NCBI GenBank assembly: GCA_002342365.1
Contig: DDPV01000037.1
Span: 1 to 11,728 of the forward strand
Reading direction: 5' to 3'
Source: Burkholderiales bacterium UBA2459
GTDB lineage: Bacteria; Pseudomonadota; Gammaproteobacteria; Burkholderiales; Burkholderiaceae_E
DNA length: 11,728 nt
In this document: positions 1 through 7,199 of the stretch, piece after piece
Layout of the letters: each line of letters opens with the position of its first letter
Numbering within the stretch: the first letter of the stretch is position 1
Translations under genes and position numbers: made by a program
The notes under the pieces: generated by a model
Told to the model about the DNA's origin: nothing
Database searches by the model: none
Seen by the model: only the letters and a program-made list of their open reading frames with translations

Positions 1-51
1 GCATTACAAAAAATCTATCTAAGTAATGGATTTTTATATGTCTATAAGGTT

Positions 52-79
52 TTGATCTGAATATGACTTTTGTTACACT
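52..79 (+). promoter_or_regulatory. Possible sigma-70 promoter of aceA
   Basis: A -35-like TTGATC (52-57) is followed after 16 bases by a -10-like TACACT (74-79). The -10 is preceded by TG at 71-72 with one base between, as in extended -10 promoters. Transcription would begin near 86-88, at the left edge of the palindrome at 87-102. The hexamers are only 4/6 matches each, so this is a candidate and not a firm call. Confidence 0.35.
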
Positions 80-85
80 GCAACA
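71..85. promoter_or_regulatory. Imperfect palindrome in the aceA leader (candidate operator 1)
   Basis: TGTTACA-C-TGCAACA is a 15-base inverted repeat with 6 of 7 arm positions paired. It overlaps the candidate -10 box and ends two bases before a second, perfect palindrome. The spacing and symmetry fit a dimeric regulator site. The regulator is unknown. Confidence 0.4.
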
Positions 86-86
86 T

Positions 87-102
87 GTCAAGTTAACTTG
101 AC
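87..102. promoter_or_regulatory. Perfect 16-base palindrome in the aceA leader (candidate operator 2)
   Basis: GTCAAGTTAACTTGAC is identical to its own reverse complement over all 16 bases. It lies 44 bases upstream of the aceA start codon, at or just after the predicted transcription start, a typical place for a repressor. A centred repeat without a loop is a better protein-binding site than an RNA hairpin, and no T-run follows, so it is unlikely to be a terminator. Confidence 0.5.
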
Positions 103-146
103 GTCTACCTCAAATCACAATTTTGTTCTGATTACAGGAGCGGTTT

Positions 147-1472
147 ATGTCGCGATTCGAACTGGAAGTGCAAAGATTACAAAAAGATTGGGCGCAAGCG
201 CGCTGGCAAGGACTGGAGCGAAACTACTCGGCTGCCGATGTCGTGCGCTTGCGGGGTTCCGTCAACCTTGAGCACAGCCTTGCAAAACTCGGTGCGGATA
301 AACTCTGGCGACTGCTTCATAGTGAAGATTTCGTGCATACGCTCGGGGCGCTGAGCGGTAATCAGGCCATGCAACAGGCAAAGGCCGGGCTCAAGGCGGT
401 TTACCTCTCGGGATGGCAGGTCGCCGGCGATGCGAATCTGGCAGGCGAGATGTACCCTGATCAATCACTTTATCCGGTCAACTCGGTACCGTCGGTGGTT
501 GAGCGTATCAACAATGCCTTGCTGCGAGCCGATCAGATCCAGTGGATGGAAGGCATTCAAGCCACGGATGCCGGCTATGTGGACTACATGCTCCCAATTG
601 TTGCTGACGCAGAGGCCGGTTTTGGCGGCGTGCTCAACGCTTTTGAGTTGATGAAGGCCATGATCAAAGCGGGCGCTGCAGGCGTGCACTTTGAAGACCA
701 GCTGGCGTCGGCTAAAAAGTGCGGACACCTCGGCGGCAAAGTCCTCGTCCCAACCCGCGAAGCGATATCCAAACTACTGGCAGCGCGGCTTGCTGCCGAT
801 GTCATGGGTGTGCCCACGGTTTTGTTGGCCCGCACCGATGCCGAGGCGGCCGATTTGGTGACCTCGGATGTTGATGAACGCGATCGGCCCTTTCTCACGG
901 GGGAGCGCACGGTCGAGGGTTTTTATCGCAGCCGGCCCGGTTTTGAGCAAGCGCTTGCCCGCGGACTTGCTTATGCACCCTTTGCGGACCTGATCTGGTG
1001 CGAAACCGGAAAGCCTGATCTGGCCTTTGCAAAGGCCTTCGCCGAAGCGATTCACGCCAAGTTTCCAGGCAAGCTTCTTGCCTATAACTGCTCGCCCTCG
1101 TTCAACTGGAAAAAGCATCTTGATGATGCAACGATTGCCAAGTTTCAGCGCGAACTTGCCGCGATGGGTTATAAATTTCAGTTCATCACGCTTGCCGGTT
1201 TCCACAGCCTGAACTATTCGATGTTCAATCTCGCCTACGGCTATGCCCGAAATCACATGAGCGCCTTTGTCGAGTTGCAGCAATCGGAGTTTGAAGCCGC
1301 TGATCGTGGCTTTACTGCCGTCAAGCACCAGCGCGAAGTCGGTACGGGTTATTTTGATGCGGTCACCACCACCGTCGAACGCGACGCTGCCACCGCAGCA
1401 CTCAAAGGGTCGACCGAAGATGAGCAGTTCTTCGAACAGAGCACGCCAGTCCGCGTGGTTCGGGCAGCATAA
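147..1472 (+). CDS. aceA: Isocitrate lyase
   Basis: This enzyme cleaves isocitrate to glyoxylate and succinate, the first step of the glyoxylate shunt, and lets cells grow on acetate, fatty acids or other acetyl-CoA sources. The 441-residue protein matches the short bacterial form (about 430-440 residues). The catalytic loop KKCGH is at residues 190-194, with the active-site cysteine at 192. The metal-binding region ADAEAGFGG, with D154 and E156, and the substrate-binding stretch NCSPSFNWKK at 314-323 are both present. The family-typical end GSTEDEQF is followed by a tail of about 13 residues (EQSTPVRVVRAA at the terminus). The ATG is supported by AGGAG at 136-140 with a 6-base spacer. Two palindromes lie in the leader, so expression is probably regulated. 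The next gene, tdk, starts 31 bases downstream. No malate synthase is present in the window. Identification is secure; all key residues are intact. Confidence 0.98.
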   Translation: MSRFELEVQRLQKDWAQARWQGLERNYSAADVVRLRGSVNLEHSLAKLGADKLWRLLHSEDFVHTLGALSGNQAMQQAKAGLKAVYLSGWQVAGDANLAGEMYPDQSLYPVNSVPSVVERINNALLRADQIQWMEGIQATDAGYVDYMLPIVADAEAGFGGVLNAFELMKAMIKAGAAGVHFEDQLASAKKCGHLGGKVLVPTREAISKLLAARLAADVMGVPTVLLARTDAEAADLVTSDVDERDRPFLTGERTVEGFYRSRPGFEQALARGLAYAPFADLIWCETGKPDLAFAKAFAEAIHAKFPGKLLAYNCSPSFNWKKHLDDATIAKFQRELAAMGYKFQFITLAGFHSLNYSMFNLAYGYARNHMSAFVELQQSEFEAADRGFTAVKHQREVGTGYFDAVTTTVERDAATAALKGSTEDEQFFEQSTPVRVVRAA

Positions 1473-1503
1473 CCGGAGGCAAGCTTGTTTATAGTCTTCG
1501 CCC

Positions 1504-2100
1504 ATGGCAAAACTTTATTTTCGCTATGCGGCGATGAATGCAGGCAAGTCCACTGCCTTACTTCAGGTGGCGCACAACTACGCAGAGCGCGGGATGCGGG
1601 TGATGCTCTTTACCGCTGCGATCGACGGTCGCAGCGGCTTTGGCGTTATCAGCTCGCGACTCGGCATCGAACGACCCGCCTCGTTGTTTGGTCCGGGGAC
1701 GAGCTTTTTACGCGAGCTTCTTGAGCCTGACCTGTCCTGTGTCTTGATCGATGAGGCCCAGTTCCTGACCGCGTTACAGGTCCGGCAATTGCACCGTCTT
1801 GCCCACGAGGACGGACTGCCGGTGATTTGCTACGGACTACGCAGCGACTTTCAAGGTGAAGGCTTTGCAGGCTCCTTGGCCTTGCTTTGCCTTGCCGACG
1901 ATCTGGAAGAAATGAAAACGATCTGCGCCTGCGGCCGCAAAGCTTCAATGAATCTGCGCATCGATCACAAGGGAATAAGGGTGCGAGAGGGCGCTCAGAT
2001 TGAGATCGGCGGCAATGAGCGTTACCGCGCCGTCTGTCCCTCGTGTTTTTACGCCGATGACGCTGTGAGTCCCGATAAGGCGCCAGGCTTGTTCGGATGA
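1504..2100 (+). CDS. tdk: Thymidine kinase (type II, zinc-containing)
   Basis: This cytosolic enzyme phosphorylates thymidine to dTMP with ATP in nucleoside salvage. The 198-residue protein follows the E. coli Tdk pattern. The P-loop AAMNAGKST is at residues 9-17. The motif DEAQF at 83-87 carries the probable catalytic glutamate E84. Four cysteines (C141, C143, C178, C181) form the zinc site, and the thymidine-binding lasso lies between the two pairs, with GGNERY at 169-174. The start must be this ATG or a later codon, because an in-frame TAG lies at 1492-1494. No Shine-Dalgarno sequence is properly spaced: GGAGG at 1475-1479 is 24 bases upstream. A TATAGT at 1490-1495 would place a transcription start almost on the ATG, so the message could be leaderless, or translation could be coupled to aceA, which ends 31 bases upstream. 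Confidence 0.97.
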   Translation: MAKLYFRYAAMNAGKSTALLQVAHNYAERGMRVMLFTAAIDGRSGFGVISSRLGIERPASLFGPGTSFLRELLEPDLSCVLIDEAQFLTALQVRQLHRLAHEDGLPVICYGLRSDFQGEGFAGSLALLCLADDLEEMKTICACGRKASMNLRIDHKGIRVREGAQIEIGGNERYRAVCPSCFYADDAVSPDKAPGLFG

Positions 2101-2197
2101 TCTGCGGCAGGGGGCCGCTCTAAGGATTGCCGCGACAAGCCCGAGCGCAGCGCATGGTAGATTCAAAAATCAGATCTCAAATCAGGGCAAAGCCACG

Positions 2198-2692
2198 ATG
2201 TTCGATTGGACCAAAGCACTTTCCAGGGTGGCACGCCTTTGCGCAATCGTCGCGGGCATGCTGCTCACAGCCATCACCCTGATGACCTGCCTGAGCGTCA
2301 TCGGACGCGAAACGCTAGGCAAGCCAATTACCGGCGACTTTGAATTGTCTGGTGTTGCCGCAGGCGCTGCGATCGCCCTATTCATGCCGCTATGCCAGCT
2401 GCGAAGGGGCAACATCATCGTTGACTTTTTCACAACCCGCTGCAGCGCCAAAACGATCCAACGATTGGACCAGCTTGGCGCCATCCTGATTGCCGCTTGC
2501 TTTGCGCTATTGGCCTGGCGAACCGCAGTCGGTGGGATCAACGCGTTTCGCAGTGGCAGCGGAACCATGATTCTTGGCTTTCCGGAATGGATGACCTACG
2601 CCTTTATGGTGCCGGCCTTTTTTCTCGCAGGATTGATCGCACTAGCCCAGGGTGCTGGCCTGATGCCTGACGAAAAGCGACTGCTGCCGTGA
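2198..2692 (+). CDS. dctQ: TRAP transporter small permease (DctQ family), first set
   Basis: This is the small membrane subunit of a tripartite ATP-independent periplasmic importer, which uses an ion gradient to take up solutes such as organic acids. The 164-residue protein has four predicted membrane segments, near residues 11-35, 48-67, 88-110 and 128-151. The stretch ELSGVAAGAAIALFMPLCQL with a following RRG and V-D pattern is typical of the family. The ATG has only a weak ribosome site, AGGG at 2184-2187 with a 10-base spacer. Its stop overlaps the start of the large permease by the four bases GTGA, so the two are translationally coupled. No binding-protein gene lies immediately upstream; the nearest is 105 bases after the large permease and fits better with the second set. 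The substrate cannot be told from the sequence. Confidence 0.9.
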   Translation: MFDWTKALSRVARLCAIVAGMLLTAITLMTCLSVIGRETLGKPITGDFELSGVAAGAAIALFMPLCQLRRGNIIVDFFTTRCSAKTIQRLDQLGAILIAACFALLAWRTAVGGINAFRSGSGTMILGFPEWMTYAFMVPAFFLAGLIALAQGAGLMPDEKRLLP

Positions 2693-4008
2693 GTGCCTTG
2701 CAGCTGCTTGCTGTCATGTTTGGCCTGATGCTGACCCTGATGGCTTTTCGCATACCGATAGCGGCAGCGATGTTTCTCGCGGGGGGTGTTGGTTATGTAA
2801 CGCAAACCGGATGGAGCGGATTTGCCAACTACCTGAACGCTCAAGCCTTTGCCCGCTTTGCAAGTTATGACCTTTCAGTCATTCCGCTTTTTATTCTCAT
2901 GGGTCATTTCGCAACCCAGGGAGGCATTTCCCGCGCGCTGTTCCGCTTTGCTGCCAGCATCACAGGACGATTCAAGGGCGGCATGGCCATGGCGGCGGTA
3001 CTGGCGAGCGCGGCTTTCGGTGCGATTTGCGGCTCGTCGGTGGCCACCGCAGCAACCATCACCGGCGTGGCCTTACCCGAGTTAAGGCGGCATGGCTACT
3101 CCGGACGCCTGGCAACCGGCACGCTTGCAGCGGCAGGCACGCTGGGCATTCTGATCCCGCCCTCAGTGCCCCTGGTAATTTACGCCATTCTTGCCGAACA
3201 AAACATCGCCAAGCTCTTTGCCGCAGCCATGATTCCCGGTCTGATCGCAACCCTTGGCTACCTGGCCGTGATTGCGATTTATGTGCGGGTTGTGCCCGGA
3301 CATGCCCCGGAAGTCGATCGGCAGGCGCCCGGATTCGACGCCGGCTTGTTGTGGTCGGTTGCGCCGATCCTGTGCATTTTTCTCATCGTTTTCGGCGGCA
3401 TTTACGGCGGGTTCTTCACGCCGACCGAAGGCGCTGGCGTTGGAGCCGCTTCAACCCTGGTGACCGCCTTGCTTCGACGCGAACTGAGCTGGGAGGGGTT
3501 CAAAGAGTGCTTTTATGCAACCGCAGAAAGTTCCGGCATGATTTTTTTGATTTTTCTGGGTGCCGACGTGATGAGCGGCGCACTGGCGCTCAGTGGCGCG
3601 ACAAGCCAACTGAGCGGTTTCGTGAACCAGCTTGGCTGGTCGCCGCTCACAATCGTGGCGGCGATCCTGCTCTTTTATGTGGTGCTCGGCGCGGTGATGG
3701 ACGAACTCTCCATGATTCTCTTAACTATACCGATCTTTTTCCCGCTTGTGATGGGCCTGGATTTCGGGATGCCCAAAGAATCCGTGGGCATCTGGTTCGG
3801 CATCATGGTGCTGATGGTGGTTGAATTCGGTCTTCTCGCACCGCCCGTGGGATTGAATGTCTATGTGGTCAACAGCATGGCCAGGGAAGTACCGATCGCT
3901 GAGAGCTACCGCGGCGTGATGCCCTTTTTGCTGAGCGACAGCCTTCGCACCCTGTTGTTGCTGTTCTTTCCGGGCATTTGTTTATGGCTGGTCAGTGTGC
4001 TGAACTGA
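2689..4008 (+). CDS. dctM: TRAP transporter large permease (DctM family), first set
   Basis: This is the large membrane subunit that carries the substrate and ion translocation path of the TRAP importer. The 439-residue protein is almost wholly hydrophobic, with about 12 membrane segments. Family motifs are seen in both halves: TLGILIPPSVPLVIY (151-165), GGFFTPTEGAG (240-250), MDELSMILLTIPIFFPL (337-353) and LLAPPVGLNVYVV (382-394). The start is GTG, overlapping the dctQ stop (GTGA). The region around 110-125 (FGAICGSSVATAATI) differs clearly from the AGMSGTAIADAAGLG form in the second large permease of this window, so the two are not recent duplicates and probably belong to different substrate subfamilies. 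Confidence 0.95.
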   Translation: MSALQLLAVMFGLMLTLMAFRIPIAAAMFLAGGVGYVTQTGWSGFANYLNAQAFARFASYDLSVIPLFILMGHFATQGGISRALFRFAASITGRFKGGMAMAAVLASAAFGAICGSSVATAATITGVALPELRRHGYSGRLATGTLAAAGTLGILIPPSVPLVIYAILAEQNIAKLFAAAMIPGLIATLGYLAVIAIYVRVVPGHAPEVDRQAPGFDAGLLWSVAPILCIFLIVFGGIYGGFFTPTEGAGVGAASTLVTALLRRELSWEGFKECFYATAESSGMIFLIFLGADVMSGALALSGATSQLSGFVNQLGWSPLTIVAAILLFYVVLGAVMDELSMILLTIPIFFPLVMGLDFGMPKESVGIWFGIMVLMVVEFGLLAPPVGLNVYVVNSMAREVPIAESYRGVMPFLLSDSLRTLLLLFFPGICLWLVSVLN

Positions 4009-4043
4009 ATTTTTCGCACAAGCAGATGGCCTCAAAACGGCTT

Positions 4044-4086
4044 TCACGCAGGTGATAGAACGCGTGATAGAGTTGAAGTCAACTTG
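4044..4086. promoter_or_regulatory. Stacked repeats upstream of the TRAP PQM operon
   Basis: Three repeat structures lie in the 105 bases before dctP. TCACGC (4044-4049) and GCGTGA (4062-4067) form an inverted repeat around a 12-base gap. GTGATAGA occurs twice (4052-4059 and 4064-4071), 12 bases apart. AGTTGA-AG-TCAACT (4071-4084) is an inverted repeat with a 2-base centre. The stretch AGTCAACTTG (4077-4086) matches 9 of 10 bases of AGTTAACTTG (91-100) in the aceA palindrome. I see no convincing sigma-70 or sigma-54 promoter here and no terminator for the first permease set. The cluster is best read as an operator region for the second TRAP operon. Confidence 0.4.
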
Positions 4087-4113
4087 GTCTCATAAAGCAA
4101 AGAGGAGCAATCG

Positions 4114-5163
4114 ATGAAAAACAGAAACGATAAGACCGCTGATCTCAGAGTGGTCGGATCCGTCGCATTGGGGTTGCGTTTTCTGCGTCGTAGTTTCGCA
4201 GTGGGGGTCGCGCTTTTTGCGCTCGGCAGCGCGCTTCACACGACGGCCAGCCAGGCACAAACCCGGCTAAAATGGGCTCACGTCTATGAAACCTCAGAGC
4301 CCTATCACAAATGGGCGGTTTGGGCCGGCGAGGAATTCAAAAAACGCACCTCCGGCAAGTACGAGATTCAGGTCTTTCCTGCATCAAGTCTCGGAAAGGA
4401 AAGCGATATCAATCAGGGATTGCAGCTTGGCACCGTGGACATGATCTACACAGGTGCTTCGTTTGCTGCCCGTTCGTTTCCGCGCCTTGCAGTCAGTTAC
4501 TATCCATTCACTTTTCGCGATGCCGACCATGTAATCAAGTATGGAAAGAGCGAGGTGTTTCGCGAACTGACCGAAGGTTATAAAAAAGCGACCAATGGCA
4601 ACACCGTTCTTGCACTTACCTACTACGGCGTTCGCCACTCAACCACCAATAAGCCTTTTAAAAATTGTGACGAAATGAAGGGCCTGAAAATGCGGGTGCC
4701 TGATGCGCCTGCCTACACGGCCATGCCCAGAGCTTGCGGTGCCAATCCCACCCCGATTGCCTTTGCCGAGGTTTATCTTGCGCTACAAAACGGCACGGTC
4801 GACGCACAGGAAAATCCGCTTCCCACGATCGATGCGAAAAAGTTTTACGAAGTGCAAAAACATATCGTGATGACCGGGCATATTGCTGACGCCCTGCTCA
4901 CGATCGTTGCACCTACGGTGTGGGCAAAGATGTCTGCTGCTGAGCAAAAGATACTCGCCGAGGTGGCCCAGGACGCCGCGGAAAAGGCAACGCTTGAAAT
5001 CCGCAAAAGCGAAGCGGAGCTTGTAAACGTCTTTAAAGGTCGGGGTATCAACATCATCGAAGTCGACCGCGCGGCATTTCAGCAGCGCGTGCTCAAGAGC
5101 ATCGAGTTCAGCTCGATGGGTCTCGATAAACGCGACTGGGACCGCGTGGTTGCCATCAAGTAA
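4114..5163 (+). CDS. dctP: TRAP transporter periplasmic binding protein (DctP family)
   Basis: This secreted protein captures the solute in the periplasm and delivers it to the QM permease. The 349-residue precursor has a long signal region: a charged N-terminus, a twin arginine (R25-R26) followed by SF, a hydrophobic core (about 28-41) and a likely cut after A48 (SQA). The mature part follows the SiaP/DctP fold. R174 in GVRHSTTN and R194 in GLKMRVP are 20 residues apart, the same spacing as the two ligand-contacting arginines of H. influenzae SiaP (from memory), and N234 lies in QENPLPT. FAEVYLALQNGTVDAQENP (217-235) is a family hallmark. C185 and C208 could form a disulfide. The start is supported by AGAGGAG at 4101-4107 with a 6-base spacer. 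The next gene begins 19 bases after the stop, so it heads a PQM operon. The ligand is probably a carboxylate; which one is unknown. Confidence 0.95.
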   Translation: MKNRNDKTADLRVVGSVALGLRFLRRSFAVGVALFALGSALHTTASQAQTRLKWAHVYETSEPYHKWAVWAGEEFKKRTSGKYEIQVFPASSLGKESDINQGLQLGTVDMIYTGASFAARSFPRLAVSYYPFTFRDADHVIKYGKSEVFRELTEGYKKATNGNTVLALTYYGVRHSTTNKPFKNCDEMKGLKMRVPDAPAYTAMPRACGANPTPIAFAEVYLALQNGTVDAQENPLPTIDAKKFYEVQKHIVMTGHIADALLTIVAPTVWAKMSAAEQKILAEVAQDAAEKATLEIRKSEAELVNVFKGRGINIIEVDRAAFQQRVLKSIEFSSMGLDKRDWDRVVAIK

Positions 5164-5182
5164 GTGAAGCGGCAGCGCGCCG

Positions 5183-5740
5183 ATGCAATCGCCATCTGGC
5201 CAGGGCAATGACGATGTGGGCCTTCGCGTGGAGGAAGAAAACGTCGACTTCTCAGGGGTGCCCTGGGAAGCCTGGGTCGGCGTGTTCTTTTTTGCGCTTT
5301 TAGCTGCTGTTGTACTCACCCAGTTTGTCACGCGCTACGTCCTTAACGATTCGGCATCTTGGACCGAAGAAATTGCCCGCTACCTCCTGGTGGCCACTGT
5401 TTTCAGTGGCGCAGCCATTGGGGTGGCGCGCAACAACCATATTCAGGTTGACTTCGTTTACCGATACCTTCCAAAGCAGGCCAGTCGGATCCTAGCCAGT
5501 TTGGTTGACGTTTTGCGAACCGCATTCTTCATTGCGATGGTCTATCTTTGCTACCGCCTCATCGAAAAACTGGGCGCTTCGCGAATGACCGTGATTGATT
5601 TGCCTATAGGCATGTTGTATTGGGTTTGCTTTGGCGGTTTTGCTGCGATGGCGCTACGATCGCTACAGATCAGCGCCATCCACTGGCGCAGGGGTTACAG
5701 CGTGCTTGAAAGGCCAGAATCCTCCATGCAAGACCGCTGA
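5183..5740 (+). CDS. dctQ: TRAP transporter small permease (DctQ family), second set
   Basis: This is the small membrane subunit of the second TRAP importer, partner of the dctP product upstream and the large permease downstream. The 185-residue protein has four predicted membrane segments, near residues 28-50, 64-82, 104-127 and 137-160. The motif SWTEEIARYLLV (59-70) and the stretch with H86, V89-D90 and LP (96-97) are typical of DctQ. About 27 residues precede the first membrane segment and are rich in acidic residues (EEEN and several D), longer than in the first-set subunit. The ATG has no clear ribosome site, so translation may be coupled to dctP, which ends 19 bases upstream; a later in-frame GTG (for example at 5216) cannot be excluded as the start. 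Confidence 0.92.
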   Translation: MQSPSGQGNDDVGLRVEEENVDFSGVPWEAWVGVFFFALLAAVVLTQFVTRYVLNDSASWTEEIARYLLVATVFSGAAIGVARNNHIQVDFVYRYLPKQASRILASLVDVLRTAFFIAMVYLCYRLIEKLGASRMTVIDLPIGMLYWVCFGGFAAMALRSLQISAIHWRRGYSVLERPESSMQDR

Positions 5741-5758
5741 TCTGTCGCCCAAGACCGC

Positions 5759-7153
5759 ATGCTCAAACTGCTATTCCTGTTGCTGATGACGGGCGGTGTT
5801 CCAGTCGCCGTGGCGATGGCCGGTTCGTCTTTGATCTACATTTTGATCACCGGTAACTTACCGGCTTTCGCTGTCGTTCATCGGATGGTAAGTGGGGTCG
5901 ACAGCTTTCCCTTGCTTGCCGTCCCGTTCTTCATTTTTGCCGGCAATCTGATGAACAATGCGGGGATCACGAACCGCATTTATGCCTTCGCGCTCGCACT
6001 CGTCGGATGGTTCAAAGGTGGTCTTGGTCACGTCAATGTTGTCGGATCTGTCGTCTTTGCCGGTATGAGCGGAACGGCCATTGCCGATGCTGCCGGTTTA
6101 GGGACCATTGAGATAAAGGCCATGAAGGACCACGGATACTCGAGTGAGTTTGCCGTGGGTGTGACGGCTGCGAGTGCCACGCTTGGACCCATCATACCGC
6201 CGAGCCTGCCCTTTGTTATTTACGGCATGATGGCCAATGTGTCGGTAGGCGCACTGTTTCTGGCTGGCATCCTGCCCGGCATCATCATGGCCCTCTTGAT
6301 GATGTTCACCGTCGCCTTTTTTGCCCACCGCCACGGTTGGGGTAGCGATGTGCGATTTGACCGAGTCCGCTTTTTCAAAGCGATCCTTGAGAGCGTGGTT
6401 GTTGCAGCCTGGCCTTTAGGCATCTGGCTGATGATCACCCAAGCGGGAACGCATCCGCAGTGGACCGTTGCTACCGGTCTTGCGATCCTCTTTATCTGTG
6501 ATCGACTGTTCCGATTCCAGGCTGTTCTTCCCATCATGACCCCGGTCCTACTCATTGGAGGGATGACGACAGGCCTTTTTACGCCAACGGAAGGGGCAAT
6601 TGCTGCTTGCGTATGGGCCATCGTGCTTGGATTGGTCTGGTACCGCACGCTGAGCCTGAGGGCTTTGCTGAAAATCAGCCTCGATACCGTTGAAACCACC
6701 GCAACCGTTCTTTTTATTGTTGCCGCTGCGAGTATTTTCGGATGGATGCTGACGGCAACAGGCGTTACCGCGGCGATATCTTCATGGGTACTTGAATTTA
6801 CAAAAGAACCTTGGGTGTTTTTGCTGCTGGCAAACATCTTGATGCTTTTTGTGGGCTGTTTTCTTGAGCCGACTGCAGCCATCACAATCCTTGTTCCCAT
6901 TCTTGTACCGATCTGTCAACAACTGGGAATCGACCTTGTCCATTTTGGACTGATTATGGTGCTCAATCTGATGATTGGATTGCTGCATCCGCCAATGGGC
7001 ATGGTCCTTTTCGTACTTGCCCGCGTCGCGCAATTGTCGGTCGAACGCACCACCATGGCGATCTTGCCATGGCTTTTCCCCTTGTTGTTTTCACTCGCAG
7101 TTCTCACGTACGTACCGCAACTTGTGTTGTGGCTACCAAAAAAGTTTTACTGA
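5759..7153 (+). CDS. dctM: TRAP transporter large permease (DctM family), second set
   Basis: This is the large translocation subunit of the second TRAP importer. The 464-residue protein has the classic DctM pattern: AGMSGTAIADAAGLG (101-115), TLGPIIPPSLPFVIYG (141-156), TGLFTPTEGA (271-280), FLEPTAAITILVPILVPI (368-385) and LLHPPMGMVLFV (408-419). The repeated PxLP- and PTEGA-type loops correspond to the paired re-entrant hairpins that form the ion and substrate sites in known structures of the family. It begins 18 bases after dctQ with no evident Shine-Dalgarno sequence, consistent with coupling. The 9-base CAAGACCGC occurs both in the end of dctQ (5729-5737) and right before this ATG (5750-5758), probably by chance. 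It is the last gene of the rightward run and faces the next gene with a 46-base gap. Confidence 0.96.
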   Translation: MLKLLFLLLMTGGVPVAVAMAGSSLIYILITGNLPAFAVVHRMVSGVDSFPLLAVPFFIFAGNLMNNAGITNRIYAFALALVGWFKGGLGHVNVVGSVVFAGMSGTAIADAAGLGTIEIKAMKDHGYSSEFAVGVTAASATLGPIIPPSLPFVIYGMMANVSVGALFLAGILPGIIMALLMMFTVAFFAHRHGWGSDVRFDRVRFFKAILESVVVAAWPLGIWLMITQAGTHPQWTVATGLAILFICDRLFRFQAVLPIMTPVLLIGGMTTGLFTPTEGAIAACVWAIVLGLVWYRTLSLRALLKISLDTVETTATVLFIVAAASIFGWMLTATGVTAAISSWVLEFTKEPWVFLLLANILMLFVGCFLEPTAAITILVPILVPICQQLGIDLVHFGLIMVLNLMIGLLHPPMGMVLFVLARVAQLSVERTTMAILPWLFPLLFSLAVLTYVPQLVLWLPKKFY

Positions 7154-7199
7154 GGCCTGCAGCAAACGGGTTGAACTCAGAGACTAAGCGGTGATGCGA

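Noticed and set aside
774..1505. A 243-codon open frame on the minus strand
   Set aside because: It lies opposite aceA, whose identity and frame are secure, and its translation has no recognisable domain. It is a shadow of the real gene.
1485..1724. A TTG-started frame with a well-placed GGAGG five bases upstream
   Set aside because: The ribosome site is good, but the frame overlaps tdk out of phase and its 79-residue product looks like no protein family. I treat the GGAGG as coincidental or as a coupling aid for tdk.
2104..2118. Small hairpin GCGGC-AGGGG-GCCGC after tdk
   Set aside because: The stem is five base pairs and no T-run follows, so it is not a convincing terminator.
3027..3824. 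A 265-codon open frame on the plus strand
   Set aside because: It lies wholly inside the large permease gene in another frame and is rich in R, H and C, as expected for an out-of-frame reading of GC-rich DNA.
6220..6900. A 226-codon open frame on the minus strand
   Set aside because: It is antisense to the second large permease, whose motifs are clear; the product has no family features.
2689..7153. Recent tandem duplication of TRAP QM genes
   Set aside because: The two large permeases differ in length and in conserved loops, and the two small permeases are likewise dissimilar, so they are distant family members and not a fresh duplication.
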